Shown here: piece after piece, positions 34,938 through 43,610 of the stretch
Layout of the letters: each line of letters begins with the position of its first letter
How positions within the stretch are numbered: position 1 is the first letter of the stretch
Source of the DNA: Micromonospora chokoriensis
Lineage (GTDB): Bacteria; Actinomycetota; Actinomycetes; Mycobacteriales; Micromonosporaceae
Assembly (NCBI RefSeq): GCF_000718555.1
Contig: NZ_JOAN01000015.1
Coordinates: forward strand, 350,034 to 414,033
Reading direction: 5' to 3'
DNA length: 64,000 nucleotides
Notes under the pieces: model-generated
Told to the model about the DNA's origin: nothing
The model's database searches: none
Seen by the model: the letters and a program-made list of their open reading frames with translations, nothing else
Position numbers and translations under genes: made by a program

Positions 34938-35876
34938 CTACGGCTGGAAGCCGTCGGGCAGGAGCCGGGCCAAGGCGCGAACGGCGCGGTACTGGAGGGC
35001 CTTGATGGCCCCCTCGTTCTTGCCCATCGACCGGGCCGTCTCGGCGACCGAGAAGCCCTGGAGGAAGCGGAGCACGATGCACTCCTGCTGCTCCGGGTTG
35101 AGCTGCTTCACAGCGGTGAGCAGCGCGACGTTGGTGATGTGCTCCACCACCGCCGCCTCCGGGCTGCCCTCCGGGCCCCGGTCCTCCCGGTCGGCGTCGA
35201 GCACGTCGCCGGTGGTGACCTCCAGCCGGTACCGGCCCGACTTGAAGTGGTCGGCGACCAGGTTGCGGGCGATCGTCACCAACCAGGCGCCGAGGTCGCG
35301 GCCCTGCCAGGTGAAGCTGCCGATCCGCTTGAGCGCGCGCAGGAAGGTGTCCGAGGTGAGATCTTCGGCGAGTTGCCGGTTGCCGACCCGGAAGTAGACG
35401 AACCGGAACACGGTGTCCACGTACCGGTCGTAGATCAGACCGAACGCTGCGGACTCACCGGCCTGGGCCCGCTCGATAAGCGTCCAGACCTCGGTCGCCG
35501 GGTCGGACGGGTCCGGGCGGCTCGGGAAACCGGTCGGGGTGGTGACGGTGCTGGCCGGCACTGCCGGGATCACCGCTGTCTCACCCGCCGCCGGGTCGGT
35601 GGTGACCGCCGGTGTGTCGCTTATCCGACGACCCTGCACGGGCATTCGGGGCGGTACGGCGACTCGTCCGCCGCCCGGCTTCGAGTTCCCGCCGGGTGTC
35701 GCGGGCCGCTGCGGCGGCTCGTTGTGGTGTGGCCGGCTGCGGGTCCGCTGCGCCGCGCCGTCGCCGCCGTGCTGCTCGTCCATGGGGGCACGGGCTGCTG
35801 GCCGCTCGTTGACGTGGGAGCGAGCCGGCTGACCGGTCAGGCCGATCGGGCGTTCCGTGTAACCGAAGGTGGTCAC
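34938..35876 (-). CDS. bldN: ECF RNA polymerase sigma factor, BldN-like
   Basis: ECF sigma factor of 312 residues. Region 2 spans AFGLIYDRYVDTVFRFVYFR and AEDLTSDTFLRALKRIGSF, and region 4 LNPEQQECIVLRFLQGFSVAETARSMG plus EGAIKALQYRAVRAL. A non-conserved N-terminal extension of about 130 residues, rich in Pro, Arg and Thr, precedes region 2. BldN of Streptomyces coelicolor also has an N-terminal extension that is removed. The linked DUF5667 gene and the neighbouring rex-hem cluster match the Streptomyces bldN locus. GTG 35876 has GGGAAG ten bases upstream. Confidence 0.88.
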   Translation of the reverse strand: MTTFGYTERPIGLTGQPARSHVNERPAARAPMDEQHGGDGAAQRTRSRPHHNEPPQRPATPGGNSKPGGGRVAVPPRMPVQGRRISDTPAVTTDPAAGETAVIPAVPASTVTTPTGFPSRPDPSDPATEVWTLIERAQAGESAAFGLIYDRYVDTVFRFVYFRVGNRQLAEDLTSDTFLRALKRIGSFTWQGRDLGAWLVTIARNLVADHFKSGRYRLEVTTGDVLDADREDRGPEGSPEAAVVEHITNVALLTAVKQLNPEQQECIVLRFLQGFSVAETARSMGKNEGAIKALQYRAVRALARLLPDGFQP

Positions 35877-36462
35877 CGAGCTTCCCCCGTCCCGTCGGTC
35901 GCCGGGCGGGCCGGTCTAGGTCTCGTGGGGGCGGGCCGACCGGGCAACCGGTCGGGCAGGACGGTCGCGGGGGTTGCCGACGCGCGGCAATTCCCCTGGA
36001 GGTGCTGGTCCAATGCGCTCACAGGCACGGGGGCCTCCTCGGGCTGAGGGGTGTCGACTCACGGCAAATGGGGTGACCCGACCCGAGTGATGATAGGGCC
36101 AACGTCACCCGCGCGTGGCAAGTCCGTTACACAAGGCGGAAGTATTTCCCGCTCCGTCGCACCGGCGGCGGACCGGTTGTCCGTCGTGTGCGATTGACTT
36201 TCCGCCGACCCGGTGTTCCAGGATGGATGCCCAGGTCGGGGGCGTGTCGACCGTTCGGCTGACCCGCCGCGCCGGGTGGTCGGGCGGGGGCGGCCGAATC
36301 GCCCGTGGAGGGCGTCGCCCGTCCCATCGGCAGGACCTGATCGGATCGCCGATGGCACAGGAGACAGTCTCGTACATGGGACTGCCGCGCTGCGGTCCTC
36401 CGGGCGTTGCCCCGACCGTCGGGCATGGCCCGTCCTCGTCCGCTGTGCCAGACTCGATCACC
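35877..36462. other. Long intergenic region between bldN-like and acyl-CoA ligase genes
   Basis: About 585 bases separating two divergent starts. The GC content is lower near 36090-36140 (GTTACACAAGG, AGTATTT), where promoters may lie. An open frame begins at 36115 in phase with the ligase, but its first 110 codons are Arg/Pro-rich without family similarity. No RNA gene or clear operator was recognised. Confidence 0.45.
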
Positions 36463-38091
36463 GTGCAGGACTTCTCGGCAAACCCCGCGCCGAACCTCGC
36501 CGACCGGGTCCGCCGGGCGGCTGTCGACCGCGCCGACCGGCCCGCGCTGCACTGGCGCGAGCACACCCTCAGCTGGTCGGAACTGGATGCCGCGGTGGAC
36601 GCCGCCGCGCGCGGCCTGACCGCCGCCGCGCCACCCACCGACCCCGGCGGTACGCCGCCCCGCGTCGCGATCGCACTGCCCAACACGCCGGACTTCGTGA
36701 TCGCCTGGCTCGGCACCCTCCGCGCTGGGCTGGTCGCCGTGCCGGTCAACCCCGGCTTCACCGCCCCGGAGCTACGGCACGTGCTGGCCGATTCCGGCGC
36801 GTCGGTGCTCATCGCCACCGATCAGGTCCGTGACCTGGTCGCCGACGTGACCGCCGAGCTGCCCGCGCTCACCGCCGTGCACGCCACGCCACCGACCGCC
36901 GAGGCGCCCGGCCCGGCATCCCGCCCGCGACGAGGTGGCACCGACCTGGCTGTACTGCTCTACACCTCCGGCACCGAGGGGCGGCCCAAGGGTGCGATGC
37001 TCTCGCACCAGGCGCTGCTCGCCAACCACGACCAGGTCGCCGGGATCGAGCCACCGGTGGTCGGAGCGGCAGACACTGTTCTGCTCGCGTTGCCGCTGTT
37101 CCACGCGTACGGGCTCAACTCTGGGCTGGGTGCGGTCGTGCAGCACGGCGCGACCGGCGTGCTGCTCGGCGAGCTGGGCCCGACGGCAGGGCTGGACGAG
37201 ATCGCGCGGCACCGGGTCAGCGTGCTGGTCGGCGTACCGTCGATGTTCCTGACCTGGGCCGGTGCGGCCGAGGCCCGCGCGGCGACCGCGTCGGTGCGGG
37301 TGGCGGTCTGCGGCGCGGCGCCGCTCGAACCGGCGGTCGCGGCGCGCTTCACGGAGGTCACCGGCCATCAGGTGCACATCGGGTACGGCCTCACCGAGAC
37401 CGCGCCGGTGCTCACCTCCACTCTGGTCGGCGGCGTGGCCAAGCCGGGTTCGATCGGCCGGCCGCTGCCTGGCGTAGGGCTGCGCCTGGTCGGCGCCGAC
37501 GGGGTGGACCTGTGGCGCGACGGGCTGGCCGTCCCCGACGAGGACCCGGATGAGCTGGACATCTCCGACGTGGCACCGGGCACCGACCCGGGGCAGATCG
37601 TGGTGCGCGGTCCCAACCTCTTCGCCGGTTACTGGCCCGACGGTCGAGGCGGCCCGGATGCCGACGGCTGGTGGGGCACCGGTGACATCGCGTACGCCGA
37701 CGAGGACGGGGATCTCTTCCTGGTCGACCGGCTCGGAGAGTTGATCCTGGTCAACGGGTTCAACGTCTATCCGCACGAGGTCGAGCTGGTGCTCACCGGG
37801 CACCCCGGGGTGGCCGAGTCGGCGGTACTGGGTGTGCCGCACCCGCGGACCGGCGAGACTGTGCGGGCGTATGTGGTGCCGGCGCAGGGTCGACCGGTGA
37901 CCAGCGAGGAGTTGCTCGCCCACTGCGCACGGAACCTGGCCCGGTTCAAGTGCCCGACCGCCGTCGAGTTCGTCGACGCCCTGCCGCACTCGGCGATCGG
38001 CAAGGTACGCAAGACTCAGCTCCGGTCGGCAACGCCGACCGACCCGCCGGCGATCGCCGACACCCGCACGGAGGTAACCGATGGCCAGTGA
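36463..38091 (+). CDS. AMP-binding long-chain acyl-CoA ligase-like enzyme
   Basis: ANL-superfamily adenylate-forming ligase of about 542 residues. The P-loop is LLYTSGTEGRPKGAMLSH, followed by LPLFHAYGLNSGLG, IGYGLTETAPVLTS (A5), GWWGTGDIAYADEDGDLFLVD split around the hinge Asp, RLGELILVNGFNVYP and the catalytic Lys in SAIGKVRKTQL. Family members activate fatty or aryl acids with ATP and CoA. The start is uncertain: GTG 36463 (VQDFSANPAPNLADRV) or GTG 36445; longer extensions are not supported. Its end overlaps the glutaredoxin-like gene by 11 bases. Confidence 0.9.
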   Translation: MQDFSANPAPNLADRVRRAAVDRADRPALHWREHTLSWSELDAAVDAAARGLTAAAPPTDPGGTPPRVAIALPNTPDFVIAWLGTLRAGLVAVPVNPGFTAPELRHVLADSGASVLIATDQVRDLVADVTAELPALTAVHATPPTAEAPGPASRPRRGGTDLAVLLYTSGTEGRPKGAMLSHQALLANHDQVAGIEPPVVGAADTVLLALPLFHAYGLNSGLGAVVQHGATGVLLGELGPTAGLDEIARHRVSVLVGVPSMFLTWAGAAEARAATASVRVAVCGAAPLEPAVAARFTEVTGHQVHIGYGLTETAPVLTSTLVGGVAKPGSIGRPLPGVGLRLVGADGVDLWRDGLAVPDEDPDELDISDVAPGTDPGQIVVRGPNLFAGYWPDGRGGPDADGWWGTGDIAYADEDGDLFLVDRLGELILVNGFNVYPHEVELVLTGHPGVAESAVLGVPHPRTGETVRAYVVPAQGRPVTSEELLAHCARNLARFKCPTAVEFVDALPHSAIGKVRKTQLRSATPTDPPAIADTRTEVTDGQ

Positions 38092-38335
38092 CGCCCGACT
38101 CGCCCTGATCACCCGACCCGGCTGCCACCTGTGCGACGACGCCAAGGCCGCGCTCGACCGGGTGGTGGCGGTCACCGGCGACAAGTGGGTCGAGTGGGAC
38201 GTCACCGGCGACGAGGGGTTGGAGCGGGAGTACGGGGACCGGCTGCCGGTGGTGATGCTCGACGGCAAGGAGCACGGCTACTGGCGGGTCGAGGAGGACC
38301 GGCTGCTGCGGGACCTGACCACGCCGCAGCTCTGA
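38081..38335 (+). CDS. Glutaredoxin-like DUF836 protein
   Basis: An 84-residue thioredoxin-fold protein with the redox motif CHLC in LITRPGCHLCDDAKAAL and the cis-Pro segment DRLPVVMLDGKE. It resembles Rv0508, which lies just before hemA in mycobacteria. It overlaps the ligase gene by 11 bases and is followed after 20 bases by the HAD gene, so the three form an operon. The thiol partner (mycothiol or thioredoxin) is not determined. Confidence 0.92.
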   Translation: MASDARLALITRPGCHLCDDAKAALDRVVAVTGDKWVEWDVTGDEGLEREYGDRLPVVMLDGKEHGYWRVEEDRLLRDLTTPQL

Positions 38336-38355
38336 GCGGTGCCTAAGGTGCTCTG

Positions 38356-39018
38356 ATGACCCCTGCACCCCCGCACCTCGTCTGGGACTGGAACGGCACC
38401 CTGCTCAACGACCTCAGCCTGGTGGTGTCCGCCACCAACGTGGCGTTCGCGAGTCTGGGCGGGCCGACGGTCACCCCCGAGGAGCACCGGGTGCGGTTCC
38501 GCAGGCCGATCGCCGAGTACTACGCCGAGGTGCTCGGGCAGGCCGTGGACGACGACGAGTTCGGCCGACTGGACCGGATCTTCCACGACGCGTACCGCAC
38601 CGGGTTGACCACCTGTGAGCTGGCCGCCGACGCCCGTGCCGCGATGGCGGCCTGGCCGGGCAGCCAGAGCCTGCTCTCCATGTGGTTCCACGAGGAGCTG
38701 GTCCCGACCGTGCACACGTACGGGTTAAGCGGTCATTTCACCCGCGTCGACGGGCTGCGGGCCACGGTCGGCGGCGACCGCAAGGCCGAATCGCTCAAGC
38801 TGCACCTGGCCGAGCTGGGCGTGGACGGCGCCTCGGTGGTGCTGATCGGCGACTCCATCGACGACGCGGACGCGGCGCTCGCGGTGGGTGGCCGTGCCGT
38901 GCTCTACACCGGCGGGTTCACCGATCCGGCGCGGCTGCGCGCCTCCGGTCACCCGGTGGCCGACACCCTCACCGACGCGGTGGCCCTGGCCGGGGAAATC
39001 AGTTTCGTAGATAGGTGA
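38356..39018 (+). CDS. HAD family phosphatase
   Basis: A 220-residue HAD hydrolase: motif I LVWDWNGTLLND (D-x-N-G-T), a cap domain, Lys in GGDRKAESLKLHL, and motif IV VVLIGDSIDDADAAL. It resembles phosphoglycolate phosphatase-like proteins, but the motif I Asn and short cap leave the substrate open. It is last in the operon after the glutaredoxin-like gene. Its 3' end overlaps the end of the reverse-strand response regulator by 20 bases. Confidence 0.9.
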   Translation: MTPAPPHLVWDWNGTLLNDLSLVVSATNVAFASLGGPTVTPEEHRVRFRRPIAEYYAEVLGQAVDDDEFGRLDRIFHDAYRTGLTTCELAADARAAMAAWPGSQSLLSMWFHEELVPTVHTYGLSGHFTRVDGLRATVGGDRKAESLKLHLAELGVDGASVVLIGDSIDDADAALAVGGRAVLYTGGFTDPARLRASGHPVADTLTDAVALAGEISFVDR

Positions 39019-39652
39019 GGACGGCCAGCACCCGCCGGTGCTGCTCGGTGTCCGGTGGAAGGGTGAGCTTGGTGAAGATGTTGCGCACGTGCTTCTCCAC
39101 CGCGCCGTCGCTGACCACCAGGGCTCGGGCGATGGCGGTGTTCGAGCGCCCCTCGGCCATCAGGGCGAGCACCTCGCGCTCGCGGGGGGTCAGCTCCCGC
39201 AGCGGGTCGTCGCGGCGGCGGCGAGCGAAGAGCTGACCGACCACCTCCGGGTCGAGCACCGTGCCACCGCTGGCCACCCTGCGCAGCGCGTCCAGGAACT
39301 CGTCGATCGCGGCGACCCGGTCCTTGAGCAGGTAGCCGATCCCGCCGCCGGCGCCGCCGGTGGTGGCGAGCAGATCATCGGCGTACGAGACCTCGACGTA
39401 CTGGGAGAGCACCAGGATCGGGGTACGCGGCACCAGCCGGCGTGCCTCCACCGCAGCCCGCAGCCCCTCGTCGGTGTGCGTGGGCGGCATCCGGACGTCG
39501 ACGATCGACACGTCGGGCCGGTGCTCGACCACCGCCTCGACCAGGGCGTCACCGTCCCCGACGGCGGCCACCACCTGGTGCCCGCTCTCGGTCAGTAGCC
39601 GGACCAGCCCCTCCCGGAGCAGGACGGCGTCGTCGGCGATCACGATGCGCAT
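38999..39652 (-). CDS. NarL/LuxR-family response regulator
   Basis: Response regulator of 217 residues. It has IVIADDAVLLREGL, phospho-acceptor Asp52 in SIVDVRMPPTHTDEG, YVEVSYADDLL, Lys in YLLKDRV, and a C-terminal LuxR helix-turn-helix (LTPREREVLALMAEGRSNTA, then ALVVSDGAVEKHVRNIFTKL). It is the partner of the kinase upstream. ATG 39652 gives MRIVIADD, the usual start; GTG 39670 would add MVDNTA and overlaps the stop of a 16-codon frame that follows the repeat mini-ORF, so the start is open. Confidence 0.92.
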   Translation of the reverse strand: MRIVIADDAVLLREGLVRLLTESGHQVVAAVGDGDALVEAVVEHRPDVSIVDVRMPPTHTDEGLRAAVEARRLVPRTPILVLSQYVEVSYADDLLATTGGAGGGIGYLLKDRVAAIDEFLDALRRVASGGTVLDPEVVGQLFARRRRDDPLRELTPREREVLALMAEGRSNTAIARALVVSDGAVEKHVRNIFTKLTLPPDTEQHRRVLAVLTYLRN

Positions 39653-39710
39653 GGCTGTGTTGTCTACCACGTCCGGCCCGTCGTGCGGGCTCTGCGCGGT
39701 GCCGGATCGG

Positions 39711-39773
39711 TCACAGCATTTCCCTTATTCGCGACTGCGGGGCTCGCGGACCCGGCCCACTCCTCGCGCTCAC
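39711..39773 (-). CDS. Putative 20-codon mini-ORF in repeat copy C
   Basis: GTG-started frame encoding SARSGPGPRAPQSRIREML after the initiator, then TGA. The GTG overlaps the kinase stop (GTGA, 39773-39770) and the TGA overlaps a GTG at 39714 that opens a 16-codon frame closing at 39664, inside the possible GTG start of the response regulator. Expression is unproven. Confidence 0.4.
   Translation of the reverse strand: MSARSGPGPRAPQSRIREML
39715..39773 (-). repeat. 59-bp coding repeat, copy C
   Basis: Single, more diverged unit on the reverse strand: GTGAGCGCGAGGAGTGGGCC, core GCGAGCCCCGCAGTCGCGAA, then a different last 13 bases, yet exactly 59 bases to the next GTGA. The T-G pair of the core stem in other copies is replaced by C-G, which keeps base pairing. 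Confidence 0.9.
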
Positions 39774-41074
39774 AGGGGCAGCTCCGCGCGGATCTCGGTG
39801 GGGCCGCCGGTCGGGCTGACCACCATCAGTTCGCCGCCGGCGGCCCGGACCCGGTCGGCGATGCCGGCCAGCCCGTGCCCCTTGGCCAGGTGCGCGCCAC
39901 CCTGCCCGTCGTCGCCCACCCGCACCTGCAGGTGGGTGTCGTGGCGGGCCACGGCCACCGTGGCCTCGGTGGCCCGGCTGTGCTTGGCGACGTTTGTCAG
40001 CGCCTCGGACACCACGAAGTACGCGGTGTTCTCCACCGCCGGGTCGAGCCGCCCGGCCGGGGTGCCGAGCTGCGGGTCGACCTGAAGCTCGATCGGGATC
40101 AGCCCACGGCCGGCGATCGCGGCCAGGGCGCTGGGCAGGCCCCGGTCGACCAGGATCGGCGGCGCGATGCCCCGGGACAGCGCCCGCAGCTCGGCCAGCG
40201 TGTCCCGGGTCTGGGCGACCGCCTCGTCGATGGTGCGGCCGGCCGCCTCCGGGTCCGAGGCGAGCTGCATCCGGGCCCGACTGAGGTCCATCGCCAGGCG
40301 GACCAGGCGCTGCTGGGGGCCGTCGTGGATGTCGCGTTCCAACCGGCGCAGCGCGGAGGCCTCGGCGGACACGGCGGCCCTCTTCTGCTCCTCCAGCACG
40401 GTGATCCGGTCGCGCATCTCGGCCACGCCGGTCAACATGGCCTTGGCGAAGCTGGCCTGGAGCAGCGCACAACCCCGCACCACGATCGGCAGGGTGATCA
40501 GGAAGAACACCCCGAGCGCGGTGTACAGGCCGATTCGGGCGGTGGTCGAGTCACCCAGGCCGAGCAGTTGCGCCAGGTCCTGGTCGCCCTCGCCGTCGGC
40601 TCGGGGCAGGGCCCAGTCGTAGGCCCAGTAGAGCGAGCCGGTGATCGCGGCGGCCCACCACGCCACGGCCACCACGAAGGTGCCCACCGCCGCGATCAGC
40701 CGCAGGATGCCGTGCGCCAGGTCGAGCCAGGACTGGGCGTCCCGCATCGGCACGAAGATCCGCCGCCAGGCGTTCGCGCCGGCCTCGGGCAGCCGGTAGT
40801 GCGGCCGGATCCGGGGCTGCCGGAGCACCGCGGGCAGCCGCAGCCGCTCGATGTCGGCCAGCCCACGGGCGGCGTACAGGGTGCCGCTGAGGATCGGCAG
40901 GCCGATCACCGTGACCACCAGACCGATACCGACCGCGAGGCCGACGATGAGGACGATGAAGCTCGCCACCGCCAGGGGCAGGCCGAGCAATAGGTACCCG
41001 GAGTCGACGAAGAGCTGGCGAGGGATGCTCGGTGCCAGCGTCGGTCGGTCGCTGGTGGCGGCAACGGCGGTCAT
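39770..41074 (-). CDS. NarL-type sensor histidine kinase
   Basis: A 434-residue membrane kinase. The N-terminal sensor region contains several membrane segments (GYLLLGLPLAVASFIVLIVG, LVVTVIGLPILSGTLY, LIAAVGTFVVAVAWWAAAIT, LGVFFLITLPIVVRG) with a soluble loop between. The HisKA_3 box is LRRLERDIHDGPQQRLVRLA with His250, and the ATPase domain has VVSEALTNVAKHS, VGDDGQGGA and GHGLAGIADRV. ATG 41074 is preferred over TTG 41080. Signal unknown. It is upstream of its regulator, with repeat copy C in the gap. Confidence 0.92.
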   Translation of the reverse strand: MTAVAATSDRPTLAPSIPRQLFVDSGYLLLGLPLAVASFIVLIVGLAVGIGLVVTVIGLPILSGTLYAARGLADIERLRLPAVLRQPRIRPHYRLPEAGANAWRRIFVPMRDAQSWLDLAHGILRLIAAVGTFVVAVAWWAAAITGSLYWAYDWALPRADGEGDQDLAQLLGLGDSTTARIGLYTALGVFFLITLPIVVRGCALLQASFAKAMLTGVAEMRDRITVLEEQKRAAVSAEASALRRLERDIHDGPQQRLVRLAMDLSRARMQLASDPEAAGRTIDEAVAQTRDTLAELRALSRGIAPPILVDRGLPSALAAIAGRGLIPIELQVDPQLGTPAGRLDPAVENTAYFVVSEALTNVAKHSRATEATVAVARHDTHLQVRVGDDGQGGAHLAKGHGLAGIADRVRAAGGELMVVSPTGGPTEIRAELPL

Positions 41075-41445
41075 GCCCAAAGGCTAGGCAGCTGGGCTCG
41101 GTGTCCCCATCCCGAAGTCCCGCCTCTCCCTCGTAGTGCTGTCCCTACCACCACCGGCACGACCCCGAGCCAGGCCCGGCGCGGGATTGGTCAGAGAAGT
41201 CGGGATTGAGCAATAATCGCCCGGGCGGTGAGCCGACCGAGCCGTTAAATCGATCTTGTGGAATGGAGGTGCTGGTGAGGTCGCGTCACGCAGCGGCAAG
41301 ATCGCGATTTGTGCACGTCTTCACAAGCGCCTACGCTGTGACTCCGACGCGCCCTGCTAGCACAGCCGGCAACCTCGGTCGCCAGCGGGAGTCCACTAAC
41401 GGCCGACCAGCAGAGTTGGCCGAGGATCGCACCGCACGGAGTCTC
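41075..41445. other. Divergent intergenic region between kinase and rex
   Basis: 370 bases without a gene. It contains the Rex operator at 41309-41326 and promoter-size spacing for both directions. A forward open frame begins at 41206 in phase with rex, but its first 80 codons cover the operator and have no similarity to Rex. Confidence 0.6.
41309..41326. promoter_or_regulatory. Rex operator (ROP-like site)
   Basis: TTGTGCACGTCTTCACAA matches the Rex consensus TTGTGAANNNNTTCACAA at all but one defined position. It lies 120 bases before the rex start. In Streptomyces, Rex represses its own rex-hem operon and releases it when NADH/NAD+ rises; the same control is inferred here. Confidence 0.85.
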
Positions 41446-42216
41446 ATGAGTCAGCACCGTCACCCAGGCGCGCCCGGCCGCGCCGGTGCCGTACCAGCGC
41501 TCCCGGATCTGCCCGAGGCGACCGTCGCTCGGCTCCCGGAATATCTGCGCGCGCTGCACAACCTCGCCGACACCGGGCATGAGACGGTCTCCAGCGAGGG
41601 TCTCTCGGCCGCCGCCGGGGTCAACTCCGCCAAGCTTCGTAAGGATCTCTCCCACCTCGGCTCGTACGGCACCCGGGGCGTCGGCTACGACGTCGCGCTC
41701 CTGATCGAGCAGATCGAGTATGTGCTCGGGCTCACCCAACGTCGGGCGGTCGCCCTGGTTGGCGTGGGTAATCTCGGTCACGCTCTGGCCGGCTACGACG
41801 GCTTCGCGAGCCGGGGCTTCCGGATCGCCGCACTGCTCGACGCCGATCCCTCCCGGGTCGGCGAGGAGATCAACGGCCTGGTAGTCCGGCATGTCGACGA
41901 CCTGCCGACGGTCGCGGCGGAAGAATCCCTCGCGATCGGCGTGATCGCCACCCCGGCTGCCGCAGCCCAGCAGGTCGCCGACCAACTGGTCGCCGTCGGC
42001 GTGACGAGCATCCTCAACTTCGCGCCGTGCGTACTCTCGGTTCCGGAGGGGGTCGACGTGCGCAAGGTCGACCTCGCCATCGAGCTGCAGATTCTGTCCT
42101 TCCACGAGCACCGCAAGGCGTCGCTGACCGCGCTGCCCGCCACCGGCGGGTCCGCTCTCACCGCCCTGCCGGGCGGGTTCGCGGCCACCGACACCCAGGA
42201 GGCGATCGGCACGTGA
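41446..42216 (+). CDS. rex: Redox-sensing transcriptional repressor Rex
   Basis: Homodimeric repressor that senses the NADH/NAD+ ratio, 256 residues. The N-terminal winged helix is ATVARLPEYLRALHNLADTG with VNSAKLRKDLSHLGSYGTRG (recognition helix and wing); the NAD-binding Rossmann core is VALVGVGNLGHALAGYDGF, with FRIAALLDADPSRVG and NFAPCVLSVPEGV. The tail from 215 on is less conserved. ATG 41446 is preceded by GGAG. Its TGA overlaps the hemA GTG, making it the first gene of the heme operon. Confidence 0.97.
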   Translation: MSQHRHPGAPGRAGAVPALPDLPEATVARLPEYLRALHNLADTGHETVSSEGLSAAAGVNSAKLRKDLSHLGSYGTRGVGYDVALLIEQIEYVLGLTQRRAVALVGVGNLGHALAGYDGFASRGFRIAALLDADPSRVGEEINGLVVRHVDDLPTVAAEESLAIGVIATPAAAAQQVADQLVAVGVTSILNFAPCVLSVPEGVDVRKVDLAIELQILSFHEHRKASLTALPATGGSALTALPGGFAATDTQEAIGT

Positions 42217-43610
42217 AACTGCTCGTCGTCGGCGCGTCCTACCGGACCGCCCCGGTCGCCACGCTGGAGCAGCTGGCCGTGCCCCCCGCCGACCTGACCC
42301 GCACACTCGACCGCCTGGTCGCCCAGCCGTACGTGGCCGAGGCGGTGATCGTCTCTACCTGCAACCGGGTGGAGGTCTACGCCGCCGTGTCCGGTTTCCA
42401 CGGTGGGCTCGGCGACGTGTGCGCCGTGCTGGCCGAGCAGGCCGGCAGCACACCCACGACGCTCGCCAGTCACCTGTACGTGCACTACGACACCGCCGCC
42501 GTGGACCACGTCTTCCGAGTCGCCACCGGTCTGGACTCGATGGTGGTCGGCGAGGCGCAGATCCTCGGCCAGCTGCGTGACGCGTACCACTGGGCCACCG
42601 GCGCCGACTCGGCTGGTCGGCTGTTGCACGAGCTGATGCAGCAGGCGTTGCGGGTCGGCAAGCGGGCCCACGCCGAGACCGGCATCGACCGGGCTGGCCA
42701 GAGCGTCGTCACCGCCGCGCTGGAGCTGGCGGCCGGGCACCTCGATGGCGACCTCGTCGGCCACCCGGCCCTGGTGGTCGGCGCCGGCGCGATGGGCTCG
42801 CTCGGGGTGGCCACGCTGTCCCGACTGGGTGCCGGGCCGCTCACCGTCAGCAACCGGGGCGCCGACCGGGCAGTCCGGCTCGCCGAGTCGTACGGGGCGA
42901 GCGCCGCGCCGATGGCCGAGCTAGCCGCCACCCTCTCCACAGTGGACATCGTAGTGGCCGCCACCGCGTCCACTGAACCGGTCCTCACCCGGGCGGTGGT
43001 CAGCGGGGCGCTGGCCGATCGCGACCCGGCCCGGGGTCCGCTGGTCCTGCTCGACCTGGCCGTCCCGCGTGACGTCGAGGCGGGGGTCGCCGAGCTTCCC
43101 GGCGTCGAGGTGATCGACATCGACCGGATGGCGGCGCTGCTCGCCGACGGTCCGGCGGCTGCCGACGCCGCCGCCGTCGAACGCATCGTGCTCGGCGAGG
43201 TGGAGAGCTTCCTCACCTGGTTGCGCGGTGCCGACGTGGCACCCACCGTGGCCGCGCTGCGCGGCCGGGCCGACGACGTGGTCACCGCCGAGCTGCGCCG
43301 GCTGGCCCAGCGTCGCCCCGACCTCGGCGACGACCTGCGGGCCGAGGTGGCCCGCACGGTGCACCGGGTCGTGCAGCGGCTGCTGCACCAGCCCACCGTC
43401 AAGGTCCGCCAGTTGGCCGCGGAGCCCGGTGGCGACCAGTACGCGGCACTGCTGCGTGAGCTGTTCGACCTTGAGGTGCCGCAGACCTCGCCGGTCGACA
43501 CCGTCCCGGACGTGCTGATCCCCGACCTCGGCCTGGCGCTGCCCGGCACCAACCCGGTGTCCGGAGCCGACGCCACCGAGCCGACCCCACCAACCGGAGG
43601 TGCGCGATGA
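42213..43610 (+). CDS. hemA: Glutamyl-tRNA reductase
   Basis: Reduces Glu-tRNA(Glu) to glutamate-1-semialdehyde with NADPH, the first step of C5 tetrapyrrole synthesis; 465 residues. SYRTAPVATLEQL opens the catalytic domain, the nucleophile is Cys50 in VIVSTCNRVEVYA, HLYVHYDTAAVDHVFRVATG and GEAQILGQLRDAY follow, and the NADPH domain has LVVGAGAMGSLGV. The C-terminal dimerisation helix is present. GTG 42213 overlaps the rex stop by four bases and its stop overlaps hemC by ATGA. Confidence 0.97.
   Translation: MKLLVVGASYRTAPVATLEQLAVPPADLTRTLDRLVAQPYVAEAVIVSTCNRVEVYAAVSGFHGGLGDVCAVLAEQAGSTPTTLASHLYVHYDTAAVDHVFRVATGLDSMVVGEAQILGQLRDAYHWATGADSAGRLLHELMQQALRVGKRAHAETGIDRAGQSVVTAALELAAGHLDGDLVGHPALVVGAGAMGSLGVATLSRLGAGPLTVSNRGADRAVRLAESYGASAAPMAELAATLSTVDIVVAATASTEPVLTRAVVSGALADRDPARGPLVLLDLAVPRDVEAGVAELPGVEVIDIDRMAALLADGPAAADAAAVERIVLGEVESFLTWLRGADVAPTVAALRGRADDVVTAELRRLAQRRPDLGDDLRAEVARTVHRVVQRLLHQPTVKVRQLAAEPGGDQYAALLRELFDLEVPQTSPVDTVPDVLIPDLGLALPGTNPVSGADATEPTPPTGGAR

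Noticed and set aside
36115..36462. 110-codon upstream extension of the acyl-CoA ligase
   Set aside because: Arg/Pro-rich sequence without similarity to the family and no ribosome site; the adenylation fold starts after the later GTG codons.
41206..41445. Longer N-terminus for Rex
   Set aside because: It would cover the Rex operator and has no resemblance to Rex; ATG 41446 has a ribosome site and gives normal length.
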